Positions 1 through 9,099 are shown, counted from the first letter of the stretch. The stretch is 34,988 nt of DNA from Pseudomonadota bacterium (GCA_021325655.1 JAJPGT010000049.1:1-34988), one strand, 5' to 3'. The notes: generated by a model from the letters alone, not told the origin. Numbers and translations: made by a program.

Positions 1-2
1 CG

Positions 3-545
3 CTCGGTCGGCTGCGGTTCCGCTATCGGGGCGCGCTGCTGTTCGGGATCGTCTCTACCCGCGCCTATCCCCCCATCGCCGTCCTCATCCCCTTCGCCTA
101 CCTGTTCCAGGTCGCCGGGATGCAAGGGACACTGCAGGGGCTGATCATCATCTACCTGACGATCACCATTCCCCTGATCGCCTGGATCATGAGCGGCTTT
201 TTCGCCTCGCTGCCCCGCAACGTCGAGCGCGCCGCCCGCGTCGATGGCCTCACCCGCTGGCAGGCCTTCTGGCGCGTCATGGTCCCCATGGCGATGCCGG
301 GTGTCGCCGCCTGCGCGGTGATCGCCTTTCTCACCTCCTGGAACGAGTTCACCTTTTCGCTCATCTTGAACGCCGGCTCGCCGGCTCAGACGTTCCCGCC
401 CGCGTTGTCGGCGATGTTCTTCCAGATCTCGTACGCCAACGAGATGGCGGCGGCAGCGTTCCTCGGGATCATTCCCCCGGCGATCCTGGCACTGATCTTC
501 CAGAGCCGGATCAAGCGGCTCAATATCGCGGACCCCTTGGGATAG
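3..545 (+). CDS. Sugar-type ABC transporter permease (MalG/CUT1 family), 5' end outside window
   Basis: This inner-membrane permease subunit belongs to a CUT1-type importer. The reading frame is open from the window edge, so the N-terminus is missing and the visible part is about 181 residues. An internal ATG at 120 is not the start, because the upstream frame already reads as permease sequence with the Pro-Pro segment typical of MalG proteins. The EAA loop that contacts the ATPase is visible as ARVDGLTRWQAFWRVMVP, followed by two hydrophobic helices. The C-terminus is short and ends IADPLG. The ATPase gene starts 22 bases downstream and the binding protein follows it, so the three form one transporter. 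Substrate cannot be read from the permease; the CUT1 family mostly carries oligosaccharides, glycerol-phosphate or polyols. Confidence 0.93.
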   Translation, partial: LGRLRFRYRGALLFGIVSTRAYPPIAVLIPFAYLFQVAGMQGTLQGLIIIYLTITIPLIAWIMSGFFASLPRNVERAARVDGLTRWQAFWRVMVPMAMPGVAACAVIAFLTSWNEFTFSLILNAGSPAQTFPPALSAMFFQISYANEMAAAAFLGIIPPAILALIFQSRIKRLNIADPLG

Positions 546-567
546 AGGCTTAGGAGGGAGCACGAGC

Positions 568-1731
568 ATGGCACACGGCGTCGTCGCAGATCGAGTCGCG
601 GAACGACCACGGGGCCCGGGCGAGCCGGCGATCCGGCTGCGCCACATCAGCAAGCGCTTCGACAATCAGAGCAAGGAAGCGGCGCTGCGGGACATCACCC
701 TGGACATCTACGACAAAGAGCTGCTCGTGCTGCTCGGCCCCTCCGGCTGTGGCAAGAGCACCACGCTGAACATCCTGGCCGGGCTCGAGGAGCCAACCAG
801 CGGTGAGCTGTACTTCGGCGACCGGTTGATGAACCGAGTGCCGGCCGAGGAGCGGGACGTGTCGATGGTTTTCCAGTCCATCGCGTTGTACCCGCACATG
901 AACGTGCTCGAGAACATCACCTTCGCCCTGAAGCTCCGCAAGGTGCCCAAGGAGGTGATCAACGAGCGCGTGGCGACGATCACCCGCATGCTCGGCATCG
1001 ATGCCTACCTGCAGCGGCGACTGCACGAGCTGTCGGGCGGCGAGCGCCAGCGGGTGGCGATCGCCAAGGCGCTGGTGAAGCGTCCGCACCTGTTCCTGCT
1101 GGACGAGCCGTTCTCCAGCCTGGACGCGGACATGCGCCGGCAACTGCGCGCTGAGCTGGTGCGCATCCACCGCGAGCTGGAAACCACGATGCTGTTCGTG
1201 ACACACGACCAGGAAGAGGCGATGAGCGTGGCGGACCGGATCGCGGTGATGCGCAAGGGCGAGCTGGTCCAGGTGGGCACGCCGCTGGAGATCTACAACG
1301 CGCCGGTCAATGTCTGGACCTCGCGGTTCGTGGGAACCCACCCGATCAATCTGTTCGAGGTGGAGCTGGACCCGAGCGAGCCACGGGCGCGGCTGGTCGG
1401 GCAGGGCGAGATCCGGCTGCCGATGGCGCCGGCACTGTACGCCCGGCTGCGGGGGCTGGCCCCGGCTGGCCGCCTGATCGTCGGCATCCGCCCGGAGTAC
1501 GTGCAGCTCACCCCGGGGAGCGGTGGCGACGGTGCCTGGCGCGGTGAAGTGTTCACTCGCCAGGTGCTCGGAACCGCCATCCTGTACGACGTGCGGACGG
1601 CTGGAGATCACATCCGGTCGGTGACCAGCACCCAGGACCGACTCGATCTGGGCAGTCCGGTCACGATCGCGTTTCCGTGGGAGCGCGCGCTCTTCTTCGA
1701 TCGGGAGACGGAGCAGCGCTTCGAGGTGTAA
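568..1731 (+). CDS. ABC transporter ATP-binding protein (UgpC/MsmK/MalK family)
   Basis: This is the ATPase subunit energising the adjacent CUT1-type permease. It shows Walker [10 protein letters not shown] (57-65), signature LSGGERQR (from 155), Walker B LFLLDEP (175-181) and the switch His213 in THDQEEA. About 110 further residues form the C-terminal TOBE/OB region typical of MalK-like proteins, which often carries regulatory or multi-transporter functions. Its 387 residues match the usual length. The ATG at 568 has an AGGAGGG Shine-Dalgarno at 551-557. It lies between the permease and the binding-protein gene on the same strand. The first 20 residues are longer than in most MalK proteins and poorly conserved in style. 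Confidence 0.96.
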   Translation: MAHGVVADRVAERPRGPGEPAIRLRHISKRFDNQSKEAALRDITLDIYDKELLVLLGPSGCGKSTTLNILAGLEEPTSGELYFGDRLMNRVPAEERDVSMVFQSIALYPHMNVLENITFALKLRKVPKEVINERVATITRMLGIDAYLQRRLHELSGGERQRVAIAKALVKRPHLFLLDEPFSSLDADMRRQLRAELVRIHRELETTMLFVTHDQEEAMSVADRIAVMRKGELVQVGTPLEIYNAPVNVWTSRFVGTHPINLFEVELDPSEPRARLVGQGEIRLPMAPALYARLRGLAPAGRLIVGIRPEYVQLTPGSGGDGAWRGEVFTRQVLGTAILYDVRTAGDHIRSVTSTQDRLDLGSPVTIAFPWERALFFDRETEQRFEV

Positions 1732-1822
1732 GGGTCGAGCCCGACGCGTGCCGGTTGGGGAGCGCGCGCCGTCAGTGGTTCAGTCCAGAGCGCCCAGATA
1801 CTTCTTGTTCGGGAGGCAGCGC

Positions 1823-3385
1823 GTGAGCGACGAGAGCGTGGGCAAGTCTGGCGGCCGGATGGACCGCCGGGAGTTTCTCCGCCGGGCAGGGGCGATCGGC
1901 GGTGGACTGGCAGCGATGTCGGTCCTTGCGGCGTGCGGCGGCAGGGGAGCCCCGGCATCCACAGGCGGCGGGGCGGCGGCGACCCCGGGCAGCGGTGGCG
2001 GAGCGGCGGCCACGCCCAGCGGCGGGGGCGCTTCGGCCGGCGCGACCCCGGCGGCCGCGGGCGGCGCGGCCACGCCCAAGGTCCAGAAGCCGCCGCAGGG
2101 CACCGGGGGCGGCCAGCCACTCGTCTTCCGTGGCTGGAACTACCACCCGGAAGTCGTCGAGGACAACGTCAAGAAGTTCAACGCGATGTACGAGGAGAAC
2201 GTTGACTACCAGACGGTGTCCGGCGACTACGGCTCCTTGATGGAGAAGATGCACCTCAACAAGGAGCCGCTCAACTTCGCCTACTCCAACCCGCAAACGG
2301 CGCATCGCTGGTATAAGGCCGGCTGGGTCTGGGACCTGGAGGGGTACTGGAACGTCGACCAGGTCAAGAAGGACCTGTACCCGGCCTGGAAGGATATCGT
2401 CTCGACCAAGGATGGCAAGCTGCTCGGCCTGCCGTACTTCCAGTCGGTCCGCGGGACGATCTGCACCAACGAGGAGCTGCTCCAGAAGGTTGGCATCACC
2501 CCCAAGCAGTATCCCAAGACCTGGGATGAGCTGTACGACCAGCTCTACCAGATCAAGAAGTCCGGGGCGACGGACGTTCCGTTCCTGCCCCATTGGTTCG
2601 CCACCGCCTGGTTCGGACTGGCCTGGGGCTTCCAGTTCGAATGTATGAACCGGGGCGCGGTGCTGTTCGACGACAACGGGCACCCGGTCTTCGACCAGAA
2701 GTGCTACGACATCCTCGACCAGTACAAGAAGCTGCTGGCAGACGGGATCGTCCCGAAAGAGGTCTTCACGATGCAGGAGACCGACTTTATCGACGGCTTC
2801 GCCAGCGGCCGCTACGCCTACAGCCCGCAGCAGATCTACGACAGCAAGGTCTTCAACGACCCTACCCGCTCCAAGCTGGCCAAGGGCGGCTCCAACCCGA
2901 ACGCCAAGGGCTCCATGTACGTCCCGGTCGATAAGCAGCCCTGGGGGCTGATCGACACCGGCATCTACCTGTCGATCAAACGGCCCGGCGAGGACGAAAA
3001 GACGCTCGCCCGCTCGTACCGGCTGCAGGAGTTCTTCGGCTACAAGGACAAGGACGGCAACCTCTACGTCTCGAAGCGTTGGGCGATCGAGCAGGCGCTC
3101 AACTCCGGCTACCCGGCTACGCTAGAGGATCCGGACGTCAAGGCGGCGTACCAGAAGTGGATGCCGGACTACGACTTCATGTTCCCCACCATGCAGGGGC
3201 TGCTCGCCAACGCCAAGTCGCCGGCCGTCTGGCGCCGCTACTTCTACGAGGAATGGAACAGCAAGGCGCTCACTGAGCTATCTCAGGCGATCCTCGGCCA
3301 GAAAGGCACCAAGGAGGCGCTGGACGGGCTGAAGCAGCTCGCCACCCAGCTCCTGGACAAGTACCAGAAGGTCGACCCGGACTGA
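1823..3385 (+). CDS. Extracellular solute-binding lipoprotein of the CUT1 ABC importer, Tat-type signal
   Basis: This is the substrate-binding component of the importer encoded just upstream. GTG at 1823 is chosen because GGGAGG (1811-1816) sits at good spacing; ATG 1859 is the alternative, and the longer frame from 1748 has no ribosome site. The N-terminus carries a twin-arginine motif (DRREFLRR), a hydrophobic stretch and a lipobox ending LAAC. A 60-residue Gly/Ala/Thr/Pro-rich linker follows, as in many lipid-anchored binding proteins of Gram-positive-type or thermophilic bacteria. The mature part is rich in Tyr, Trp and Lys and reads as a type-1 extracellular binding protein of about 440 residues. 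The binding protein is last rather than first in the transporter set. Ligand unknown. Confidence 0.92.
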   Translation: MSDESVGKSGGRMDRREFLRRAGAIGGGLAAMSVLAACGGRGAPASTGGGAAATPGSGGGAAATPSGGGASAGATPAAAGGAATPKVQKPPQGTGGGQPLVFRGWNYHPEVVEDNVKKFNAMYEENVDYQTVSGDYGSLMEKMHLNKEPLNFAYSNPQTAHRWYKAGWVWDLEGYWNVDQVKKDLYPAWKDIVSTKDGKLLGLPYFQSVRGTICTNEELLQKVGITPKQYPKTWDELYDQLYQIKKSGATDVPFLPHWFATAWFGLAWGFQFECMNRGAVLFDDNGHPVFDQKCYDILDQYKKLLADGIVPKEVFTMQETDFIDGFASGRYAYSPQQIYDSKVFNDPTRSKLAKGGSNPNAKGSMYVPVDKQPWGLIDTGIYLSIKRPGEDEKTLARSYRLQEFFGYKDKDGNLYVSKRWAIEQALNSGYPATLEDPDVKAAYQKWMPDYDFMFPTMQGLLANAKSPAVWRRYFYEEWNSKALTELSQAILGQKGTKEALDGLKQLATQLLDKYQKVDPD

Positions 3386-3404
3386 GCCGTCCTGGATGGC
3401 TGAC

Positions 3405-3455
3405 AGCACAAGCGAGCCGGCCCTTCAGTCAATCACGGGCCGGCTCGCTTGTGCT
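3405..3455. terminator. Bidirectional terminator: perfect 19-bp stem between convergent genes
   Basis: Arms 3405-3423 and 3437-3455 are perfect reverse complements (19 bp) around a 13-nt loop. The hairpin lies between the convergent stops of the binding protein (3385) and the Gfo/Idh gene (3484). No T-run follows on either strand, so it would be a strong hairpin without a U-tract. Confidence 0.75.
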
Positions 3456-3483
3456 CGCCCGGCCAGGCGTCGCCCTGCGTCCC

Positions 3484-4509
3484 TTAGTGCTGCTGGGGTG
3501 GCTGCAGCGACACCTTGACTGGCTGCCCGGTGCGAATCGACTCGTCGGCCGCCAGGATGATCTTCAGCGCGTTCAGGCCGTCCACGCCGGTCACCAGCGG
3601 CTGCCGGTCTTCGATGATGCAATCGGTGAAGTGCTCGTCTTCCTTGCGGAAGGCGCCCGCGTCCTCGGCGGTGAAGCCATAGCTCACGTCCGGGTGCTCG
3701 TAGCTGGTATCGCTGGCGTACCAGAGGTGCTGGCCCGCCAGGTGCAGGTGCACCGCGCCCCGGGTGCCCGTCATCAGCAGCTCCGACTCCGGATAGTTCG
3801 GGAAAGCCGCCGGCATCGCCCAGTGGCTGTGAGTGACCGCGGTCGCTCCATTGCGGAAGCGCAGCATCGTCCAGTAGTAGTCGGGGGTGTTGAGCCCCTG
3901 CTCCTTCAGCACGAACGATCCGTTCTGGGCGTAGACCGACTCGACGTCTGTACCCATGTTCCAGAGGATCGTGTCGGTATCGTGGATCGACAGGTAGTCG
4001 TTCACGGTGCAGCGCCCGGCCAGCCGGCGGGCCTCGCTCGCGTTGACCGTCCGCTTCCCGAACGCCATCGTCGGCGTCCCGATCTCGCCGCTGACGACCT
4101 TCTGGCGAAGCTGCTGGTAAGGCAGGGTGAAGCGGAGGATGAAGCCGATCATCAGCTTCACGTTGTTGCGCTGCGCCGCGGCGATGATCGCCTCCGCGTC
4201 TTCCACGGTGGTGGCGATCGGCTTTTCCAGCATGATATGGACGCCCGCCTGCGCCGCCAGCTCGGCTGGCTCGCGGTGAAGCTGATCCGGGGTGGCGATG
4301 ATGACCCCATCCAGCCGCTCCTGCTCGAGCATCTGGCGCACGTCGGTGTAGGTGCGTGGGACGTGGAACCGCTCGGCCATCTCCCGCGCCCGGCGCTCGT
4401 TCACGTCGGCGATCGCGCGCACGTCGGCGCGTCGGTTGAACGCGAGCGCGCGCAGGTGCACCTCGCCGATGAATCCCGCGCCGATCAGCCCGATGCGTGC
4501 TGTGTCCAC
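3484..4509 (-). CDS. Gfo/Idh/MocA family NAD(P)-dependent oxidoreductase
   Basis: A predicted cytosolic dehydrogenase acting on a polyol, sugar or sugar derivative. The N-terminal Rossmann fold starts GLIGAGFIGEVH (7-18). The family EKP motif is at residues 95-97 (MLEKPIATT), where the lysine takes part in catalysis. The C-terminal alpha/beta domain fills the remaining two thirds, and 341 residues is normal. The start is a GTG at 4509 with GGGAAGGGA upstream on the minus strand. The gene is convergent with the transporter and divergent from the enolase-family gene at 4733, within one catabolic block. Family members include inositol 2-dehydrogenase and glucose-fructose oxidoreductase; the substrate cannot be told here. 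Confidence 0.93.
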   Translation of the reverse strand: MDTARIGLIGAGFIGEVHLRALAFNRRADVRAIADVNERRAREMAERFHVPRTYTDVRQMLEQERLDGVIIATPDQLHREPAELAAQAGVHIMLEKPIATTVEDAEAIIAAAQRNNVKLMIGFILRFTLPYQQLRQKVVSGEIGTPTMAFGKRTVNASEARRLAGRCTVNDYLSIHDTDTILWNMGTDVESVYAQNGSFVLKEQGLNTPDYYWTMLRFRNGATAVTHSHWAMPAAFPNYPESELLMTGTRGAVHLHLAGQHLWYASDTSYEHPDVSYGFTAEDAGAFRKEDEHFTDCIIEDRQPLVTGVDGLNALKIILAADESIRTGQPVKVSLQPPQQH

Positions 4510-4732
4510 CGTAGACCGTCCCTTCCCTCGTGCAGATCATCCTGCTGCGCCGCGGATCGCGCCGCCCGCGCTGTCAGTGTGCCGCCGCCCCTCGCGGCTG
4601 TCAAGGCAGGTGGACGCGGCGGCGCTCTGGCCCACGCTTGCCAGCCGCGCGGCCGCTGGCCAACAATGGCCTGTCGATTTGGCGCGAAGCCTTCGGCGGG
4701 CAGCGCCAGTCGGGACACGCGGGGATGGAGCG

Positions 4733-5836
4733 ATGCGCATCACCGGTCTCGAGGCGATCCAGTTGCGCCTTCCGATCCGGGGAAGGCGGCGGCTGGGGGT
4801 GGGGGATCTGCCCCATGTCGACAACGTGCTCATCCGCCTGTTCACCGACGAGGGCCTGGTGGGGCTGGGCGAGGCCTCGCCCTGGCCGGTGTTCGCCGAG
4901 AGCGCGGAGGCGACGCTGGCGGTGCTGCGAGCGCACCTGGGCCCGGCGCTGGTCGGGGAGGACCCGTTCCGGATCGAGGCGCTGATGGCCAAGCTGGATC
5001 GGGTGCTCGCCGGCCACCCCTTCGCCAAGGCCGCGATCGACATGGCGCTGCACGATCTCGTTGGCCGGGCGCTCGGCCAGCCGATCTCCACGCTGCTCGG
5101 GGGCCGCTGCCGCGACCGCGTCCCGCTCAGCTTCTCTGTCGCGCAGCAGGACACCGCGCGCGACCTGGACGAGATCGCGTCGCTGCGCGCGCAGGGTCTA
5201 CGGATCTTCAAGGTCAAGACCGGGGTGCTGCCCGCCCGGGATGACCTGGAGCGCGTCCGGCGGATCGCCGAGGCGCTGGCGGACGGGGCAGAGCTGCGGC
5301 TGGACTACAACCAGGCGCTAACGGCAGAGGAGGCGCTGGTGCGGGTCCGGGCGATGGAGGCGTTCCACCCCACCTTCATCGAGCAGCCGCTGCCGAAGTG
5401 GGACCTGGAGGGCATGGCCCGAATCGCCCGGGCGATCGACACCCCGATCGTCGCCGACGAGAGCGTCTTTGGTCCCCACGACGCGCTGCGACTGGTGCGC
5501 CTGGAGGCGGCCGACATGGTGAGCATCAAGCTGATGAAGACCGGCGGGCTGCTGGGCGCCAAGCGGGTCGCGGCGATCGCCGAGGCGGCCGGCCTGCCCT
5601 GCTACGCCGGGGCGATGTGGGAGTCCGGGGTCGGCCTGGCGGCGCACCTGCACTTCGCCTGCTCCACCCCGATCGTCCACTACGGCAGCGACTACTACAT
5701 CAGCAGCTTCCTGCTTCAGCAGGACATCATCAGCCCGCCGCTGCGCAGCGAGGACGGCTGGATCTACCCGCCTGATGGCCCCGGCCTGGGCGTCACCCTG
5801 GACGAGGACGCGGTGCGGGCGTTCCGCGTCGCTTGA
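4733..5836 (+). CDS. Enolase-superfamily enzyme, muconate-cycloisomerase-like subgroup
   Basis: A (beta/alpha)8-barrel enzyme that abstracts a proton alpha to a carboxylate. Visible catalytic groups are the KxK pair K160/K162 (FKVKTG), metal ligands D191 (LDYNQ), E217 (FIEQP) and D242 (ADES), and the opposite-face lysine K266 (SIKLMKTGG). This lysine/lysine layout defines the MLE subgroup: cycloisomerases, dipeptide epimerases, N-acyl amino acid racemases, some dehydratases. The ATG at 4733 follows GGGGATGGAG; the frame is open further upstream without a ribosome site. The 367 residues match the family. It overlaps or nearly abuts the cyclodeaminase-family gene, suggesting co-translation. The 223-base gap to the divergent dehydrogenase shows no clear promoter. 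Confidence 0.92.
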   Translation: MRITGLEAIQLRLPIRGRRRLGVGDLPHVDNVLIRLFTDEGLVGLGEASPWPVFAESAEATLAVLRAHLGPALVGEDPFRIEALMAKLDRVLAGHPFAKAAIDMALHDLVGRALGQPISTLLGGRCRDRVPLSFSVAQQDTARDLDEIASLRAQGLRIFKVKTGVLPARDDLERVRRIAEALADGAELRLDYNQALTAEEALVRVRAMEAFHPTFIEQPLPKWDLEGMARIARAIDTPIVADESVFGPHDALRLVRLEAADMVSIKLMKTGGLLGAKRVAAIAEAAGLPCYAGAMWESGVGLAAHLHFACSTPIVHYGSDYYISSFLLQQDIISPPLRSEDGWIYPPDGPGLGVTLDEDAVRAFRVA

Positions 5837-5862
5837 GCGGCGCCAGCAGGAGGTACACGCCG

Positions 5863-6882
5863 GTGAGCCGATCACAGCCGCCCGGGACGGAGATCCTCTA
5901 CCTTTCCCACGCCGACGTCGCCCGCGTCGGGATCTCGATGGCCGAGACGATCGACGCGGTGCAGGAGCTGCTGATGGCGCGCGGGCGCGGCGAGGTGCTG
6001 ATGCCGCCCAAGGTGGGGCTCTATCCGAGTGACCGCACCTGGTACCACGCCCAGATGTCCTACGCGCCCTCGCTGCGCCACGCGGTCATCAAGTGGCAGA
6101 GCGGCTATTCCGACAACCCGCCCCGCGGCCTGCGCTACCTGATGGGGCTGCTGATCCTGAACGACGCGGAGACCGGCGCGCCGCTGGCGGTGCTGGAGAG
6201 CACCTGGCTCACGGCACAGCGCACCGGGGCGGTGAGCGCGATCTCCGCCCGGGCCCTGGCCCGGCCCGGGGCGAGCACGCTCGCCCTGCTTGGCTGCGGG
6301 GTCCAGGCCAGAACGCAGCTCGAAGGGCTGGCACTGGGGCTGCCCGCGCTCGACACCGTGCTGCTGTACGACCTGGTCCCCGAGCACGCCGTGCGCTTCG
6401 CTGCCTGGGCCACGGAGCGCTTCCCCCGGCTGCGCTTCCAGACCGTCGCCTCAGCCCGCGAGGCGGTCGCCGGGGCGGACGTGGTCGTCACCGCCGGGCC
6501 GATCGAGCGCCAGGCGCCCCGGCCGATTCAGCCCGACTGGCTGCGCCCAGGCGTGCTCGGGCTGCCGCTCGACTACGACTGCTACTGGAGCGGCGCGGCG
6601 CTGAGCGCCACGGACAAGTACTACGTGGACGACCTGGAGCAGTATCGCGGCTACCAGGCGCAAGGGGACTTCTTTCAGGACGGGCCGCCCGTCGCGGGCG
6701 ACCTGCCCCGCCTGCTCATCGGCCAGGTGGCGGGCCGCGAGCGGGACGACGAGCGCATCGTGGCGATGAACCTGGGAATCTCCGCCGAGGACATCGCCAT
6801 CGCCGCGCGCATCTACCAGCGCGCTCGCGCCGTCGGCAGCGGCCGCTGGCTGCCGCTCTACAACGAGCCCGCCTCAGGCTGA
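5863..6882 (+). CDS. Ornithine cyclodeaminase / mu-crystallin family enzyme
   Basis: The family comprises NAD(P)-dependent enzymes that make or reduce cyclic imines: ornithine cyclodeaminase, Delta1-pyrroline-2-carboxylate reductase, alanine dehydrogenase and ketimine reductase. The dinucleotide-binding motif GCGVQARTQ begins at residue 144, and the N-terminal substrate lysine region (MPPKVGLYP) and the family segment TAQRTGAVSA are present. GTG at 5863 is chosen for its AGGAGG at 5848-5853; an in-frame TTG at 5833 overlaps the preceding stop but has no ribosome site. Length is 339 residues. Beside two MLE-type enzymes it could act on a cyclic imino acid, which is inference. It converges with the flavoprotein gene, leaving only 14 bases between stops. 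Confidence 0.9.
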   Translation: MSRSQPPGTEILYLSHADVARVGISMAETIDAVQELLMARGRGEVLMPPKVGLYPSDRTWYHAQMSYAPSLRHAVIKWQSGYSDNPPRGLRYLMGLLILNDAETGAPLAVLESTWLTAQRTGAVSAISARALARPGASTLALLGCGVQARTQLEGLALGLPALDTVLLYDLVPEHAVRFAAWATERFPRLRFQTVASAREAVAGADVVVTAGPIERQAPRPIQPDWLRPGVLGLPLDYDCYWSGAALSATDKYYVDDLEQYRGYQAQGDFFQDGPPVAGDLPRLLIGQVAGRERDDERIVAMNLGISAEDIAIAARIYQRARAVGSGRWLPLYNEPASG

Positions 6883-6890
6883 TGCCCCCG

Positions 6891-6907
6891 TGGCGCTCAG
6901 AGCGCCA
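6891..6907. terminator. Short hairpin between convergent stops
   Basis: A 7-bp inverted repeat (TGGCGCT / AGCGCCA) with a 3-nt loop spans the junction of the convergent genes ending at 6882 and 6897. It overlaps the last codons of the minus-strand gene and has no T-run, so terminator function is weakly supported. Confidence 0.25.
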
Positions 6908-8861
6908 GCGCCGCCTGGAAGCCGTCACGGTACGCGTCTTCGAGCTCGCGGGGCGCCAGACAGTCGCCGATTCGACGCACCTCTCCCTCGAACCCGGCGA
7001 GCTCCGCGTACAGCGCATCGCGGGGGCGGCCGCCCAGGTCGTGGACCAGGGTGTCCACGCCGTCCAGGCTCCAGACTCGCCCGGTGAAGCAGTCACGGAG
7101 CTGGACGGAACTGCCGTCGAAGCCGATCACCTCGGTACCGGCGATCTGGCGGACGCCGGCGGCCCGCAGGCGATACTCCACGATCGGGCGCGTCGTCTGG
7201 TCGATGTGGGCACCGACCGCGTAATCGCGCGTGACGATGGCAACATCATGGCCCCGAGCCGCGAGGTAGTCGGCCGTGCTCGCCGCTGCCAGCCGCCCCA
7301 GGCCATCCACAACGACCACTCGCTGCCCGACGCGCGCGACGCCATCCAGAACCTCGCGCACCGAGCAGACTCGGCCGGGATCGGGCACAGCGGGCTCGAA
7401 CGGCGCGGCATCGGACCCAGTGGCGACGAGCACCGCGTCTGGCCGCTCGTCGAGCACCCATTGCCGGGTGGCATCCACTCCCAGGCGGACGTCCACCCCG
7501 CGCCGCTCCAGCTCTCGCTCCAGGAAGCGCACCCCAGCGAGCAGATCAGCCCGACCCGGCGCCTGCGCCGCGGTCCACATCTGGCCCCCGAGATGTGGGG
7601 CGCGCTCGAACAGCACCACGTGGTGTCCCCGCTGCCGGGCGACGACGGCCGCCTGCATCCCGGCCGGCCCGCCGCCGACCACGACCACGCGCCGAGCGCG
7701 GGCGGCCGGGGGGATCTCGTCAAGCTCGCGCTCCTGCCCGACGGTTGGGTTCTGGACGCAGCCGATCGGCTGGCCGCGGTACAGGCGGCCGAGGCAGCCG
7801 GAGGAGATGTACAGGCAGGGGCGGATCTCATCCCAGCGGCCCTCACGTGCCTTGTTGGGCAGATCCGGGTCGGCGATCAACGCTCGCGCCATCTGGACCA
7901 GGTCGAGTGTGCCCTCAGCCAGGAGCCGCTCCGCTCGCTGGGGATCGCCGATCCGGCCCGCGCAGGCGACGGGCACGCTGGCCACGCGCTTTACCGCGGC
8001 GGCGAGGTCCACCCAGGTCTCCTCCGGAAGCTGCATGCCGGGATAGTGCCGGCCGTGCGACAGGAGGTCGGTGTCGATGCCGCAGGAGACGTCCAGGTAA
8101 TCCACCAGTCCGCCGCGATCGAGCCGGCGGATGATCTCGAGCGACTCGTCGAGGGTGAGCCCGCCAGGCACCAGCTCGTCCACGCTGAGCCGCACCCCCA
8201 CCGGATACGCCGGGCCGGTGGCGGCGCGGACGGCAGTGAGCACCTCCCAGAGCAGGCGCAGCCGATTGGCCAGGCTTCCGCCGTACTGGTCGGTGCGCCG
8301 GTTGGTCAGCGGCGACAGGAACTGGTTGAGTAGGTACCCGTGCGCGGCGTGGATCAAGACGCCATCCACCCCAGCCCGCTGGCAGCGCGCGGCCGCGGCC
8401 GCGAAGGCGCGCACGATCTCCTGGATCTCCTCCACCTCCAGCGCGCGCGGCACCTCACCGTGGACGAACGATGGAACCGGCGAGGGCGCCACGAGCGGCC
8501 GGCCGGTTCCCCGCCCGTGCGCCGCGGCGCCCTGGTGATTGAGCTGCGCAAACAGCGCCGCCCCATGCTGGTGGACCGCCTCGGCCACCAGCCGATAGCC
8601 CGGGATGTAGCTGTCGTCCAGGTTCGCCAGCACCCCGTAGTCCAGCGGCGACGAGGGATGGACTATGCTGGTCCCCAGCACGATCAGCCCCGCTCCACCC
8701 CGCGCGCGCGCCGCGCGGTAGGCCGCCTCGCGTGGCCCCGGGTAGCCGCCGGGCTCGGCAAACACCGTGGTATGGGGAGCCGAGACGAGCCGGTTGCGCA
8801 GGGTGAGCCCGGTCCCGATCCGCAGCGGGGAGAACAGGTGGGGCAGGAGCAGGTCGGGCAC
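6897..8861 (-). CDS. OYE-type FMN / Fe-S / FAD oxidoreductase (dienoyl-CoA reductase, TMADH family) with one Fe-S cysteine missing
   Basis: The N-terminal 340 residues form an old-yellow-enzyme FMN barrel starting HLFSPLRIG, with the family motif HAAHGYLLNQFLSP. The C-terminal half has a dinucleotide fold beginning VVVVGGGPAGMQAA and a second nucleotide fold. Members include 2,4-dienoyl-CoA reductase, trimethylamine dehydrogenase and N-methylproline demethylase (StcD). The 4Fe-4S motif, normally C-x2-C-x3-C-x11-C, reads C349, I352, C356, C368: the second ligand is isoleucine. GTG at 8861 is chosen because GGAGG lies five bases upstream; the longer open frame to 9110 is low-complexity. Length 654 residues fits the family. 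The 238-base gap to the divergent enolase gene shows only a weak TATCAT on the minus strand near 8916-8921. Confidence 0.9.
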   Translation of the reverse strand: MPDLLLPHLFSPLRIGTGLTLRNRLVSAPHTTVFAEPGGYPGPREAAYRAARARGGAGLIVLGTSIVHPSSPLDYGVLANLDDSYIPGYRLVAEAVHQHGAALFAQLNHQGAAAHGRGTGRPLVAPSPVPSFVHGEVPRALEVEEIQEIVRAFAAAAARCQRAGVDGVLIHAAHGYLLNQFLSPLTNRRTDQYGGSLANRLRLLWEVLTAVRAATGPAYPVGVRLSVDELVPGGLTLDESLEIIRRLDRGGLVDYLDVSCGIDTDLLSHGRHYPGMQLPEETWVDLAAAVKRVASVPVACAGRIGDPQRAERLLAEGTLDLVQMARALIADPDLPNKAREGRWDEIRPCLYISSGCLGRLYRGQPIGCVQNPTVGQERELDEIPPAARARRVVVVGGGPAGMQAAVVARQRGHHVVLFERAPHLGGQMWTAAQAPGRADLLAGVRFLERELERRGVDVRLGVDATRQWVLDERPDAVLVATGSDAAPFEPAVPDPGRVCSVREVLDGVARVGQRVVVVDGLGRLAAASTADYLAARGHDVAIVTRDYAVGAHIDQTTRPIVEYRLRAAGVRQIAGTEVIGFDGSSVQLRDCFTGRVWSLDGVDTLVHDLGGRPRDALYAELAGFEGEVRRIGDCLAPRELEDAYRDGFQAALAL

Positions 8862-9099
8862 CAGAACCTCCAATCGGCCGGAGCGAACGCCGACCAGCAC
8901 GTGGGAGCTGGGCCCATGATAGCGCCACGCCCCGGCCCGTGCTCCACAGTTGCCCACCGGGTGGGCTGGCGTCGACAATAGCGTCGCCCGCAGGCCACAG
9001 CGGGAGCCCGACGCCGGGGTCGAGCCGAACGATACGGCCGGATGTCGCCGCCCCTGGCGGCACTCCTTCCCCGAGGCTGGGGATTGGCGCGAGGACTGG

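Noticed and set aside
550..1611. Long minus-strand open frame of 353 codons opposite the ABC ATPase gene
   Set aside because: Antisense shadow caused by high GC at third positions; low-complexity His/Arg/Gln translation and no family motifs.
3451..5244. Plus-strand open frame of 597 codons across the Gfo/Idh gene
   Set aside because: It is antisense to a clear dehydrogenase and out of frame with the enolase gene; no recognisable domains.
6093..8333. Plus-strand open frame of 746 codons
   Set aside because: It runs through the cyclodeaminase gene in another frame and antisense to the flavoprotein; composition is Arg/Ala/Pro-rich noise.
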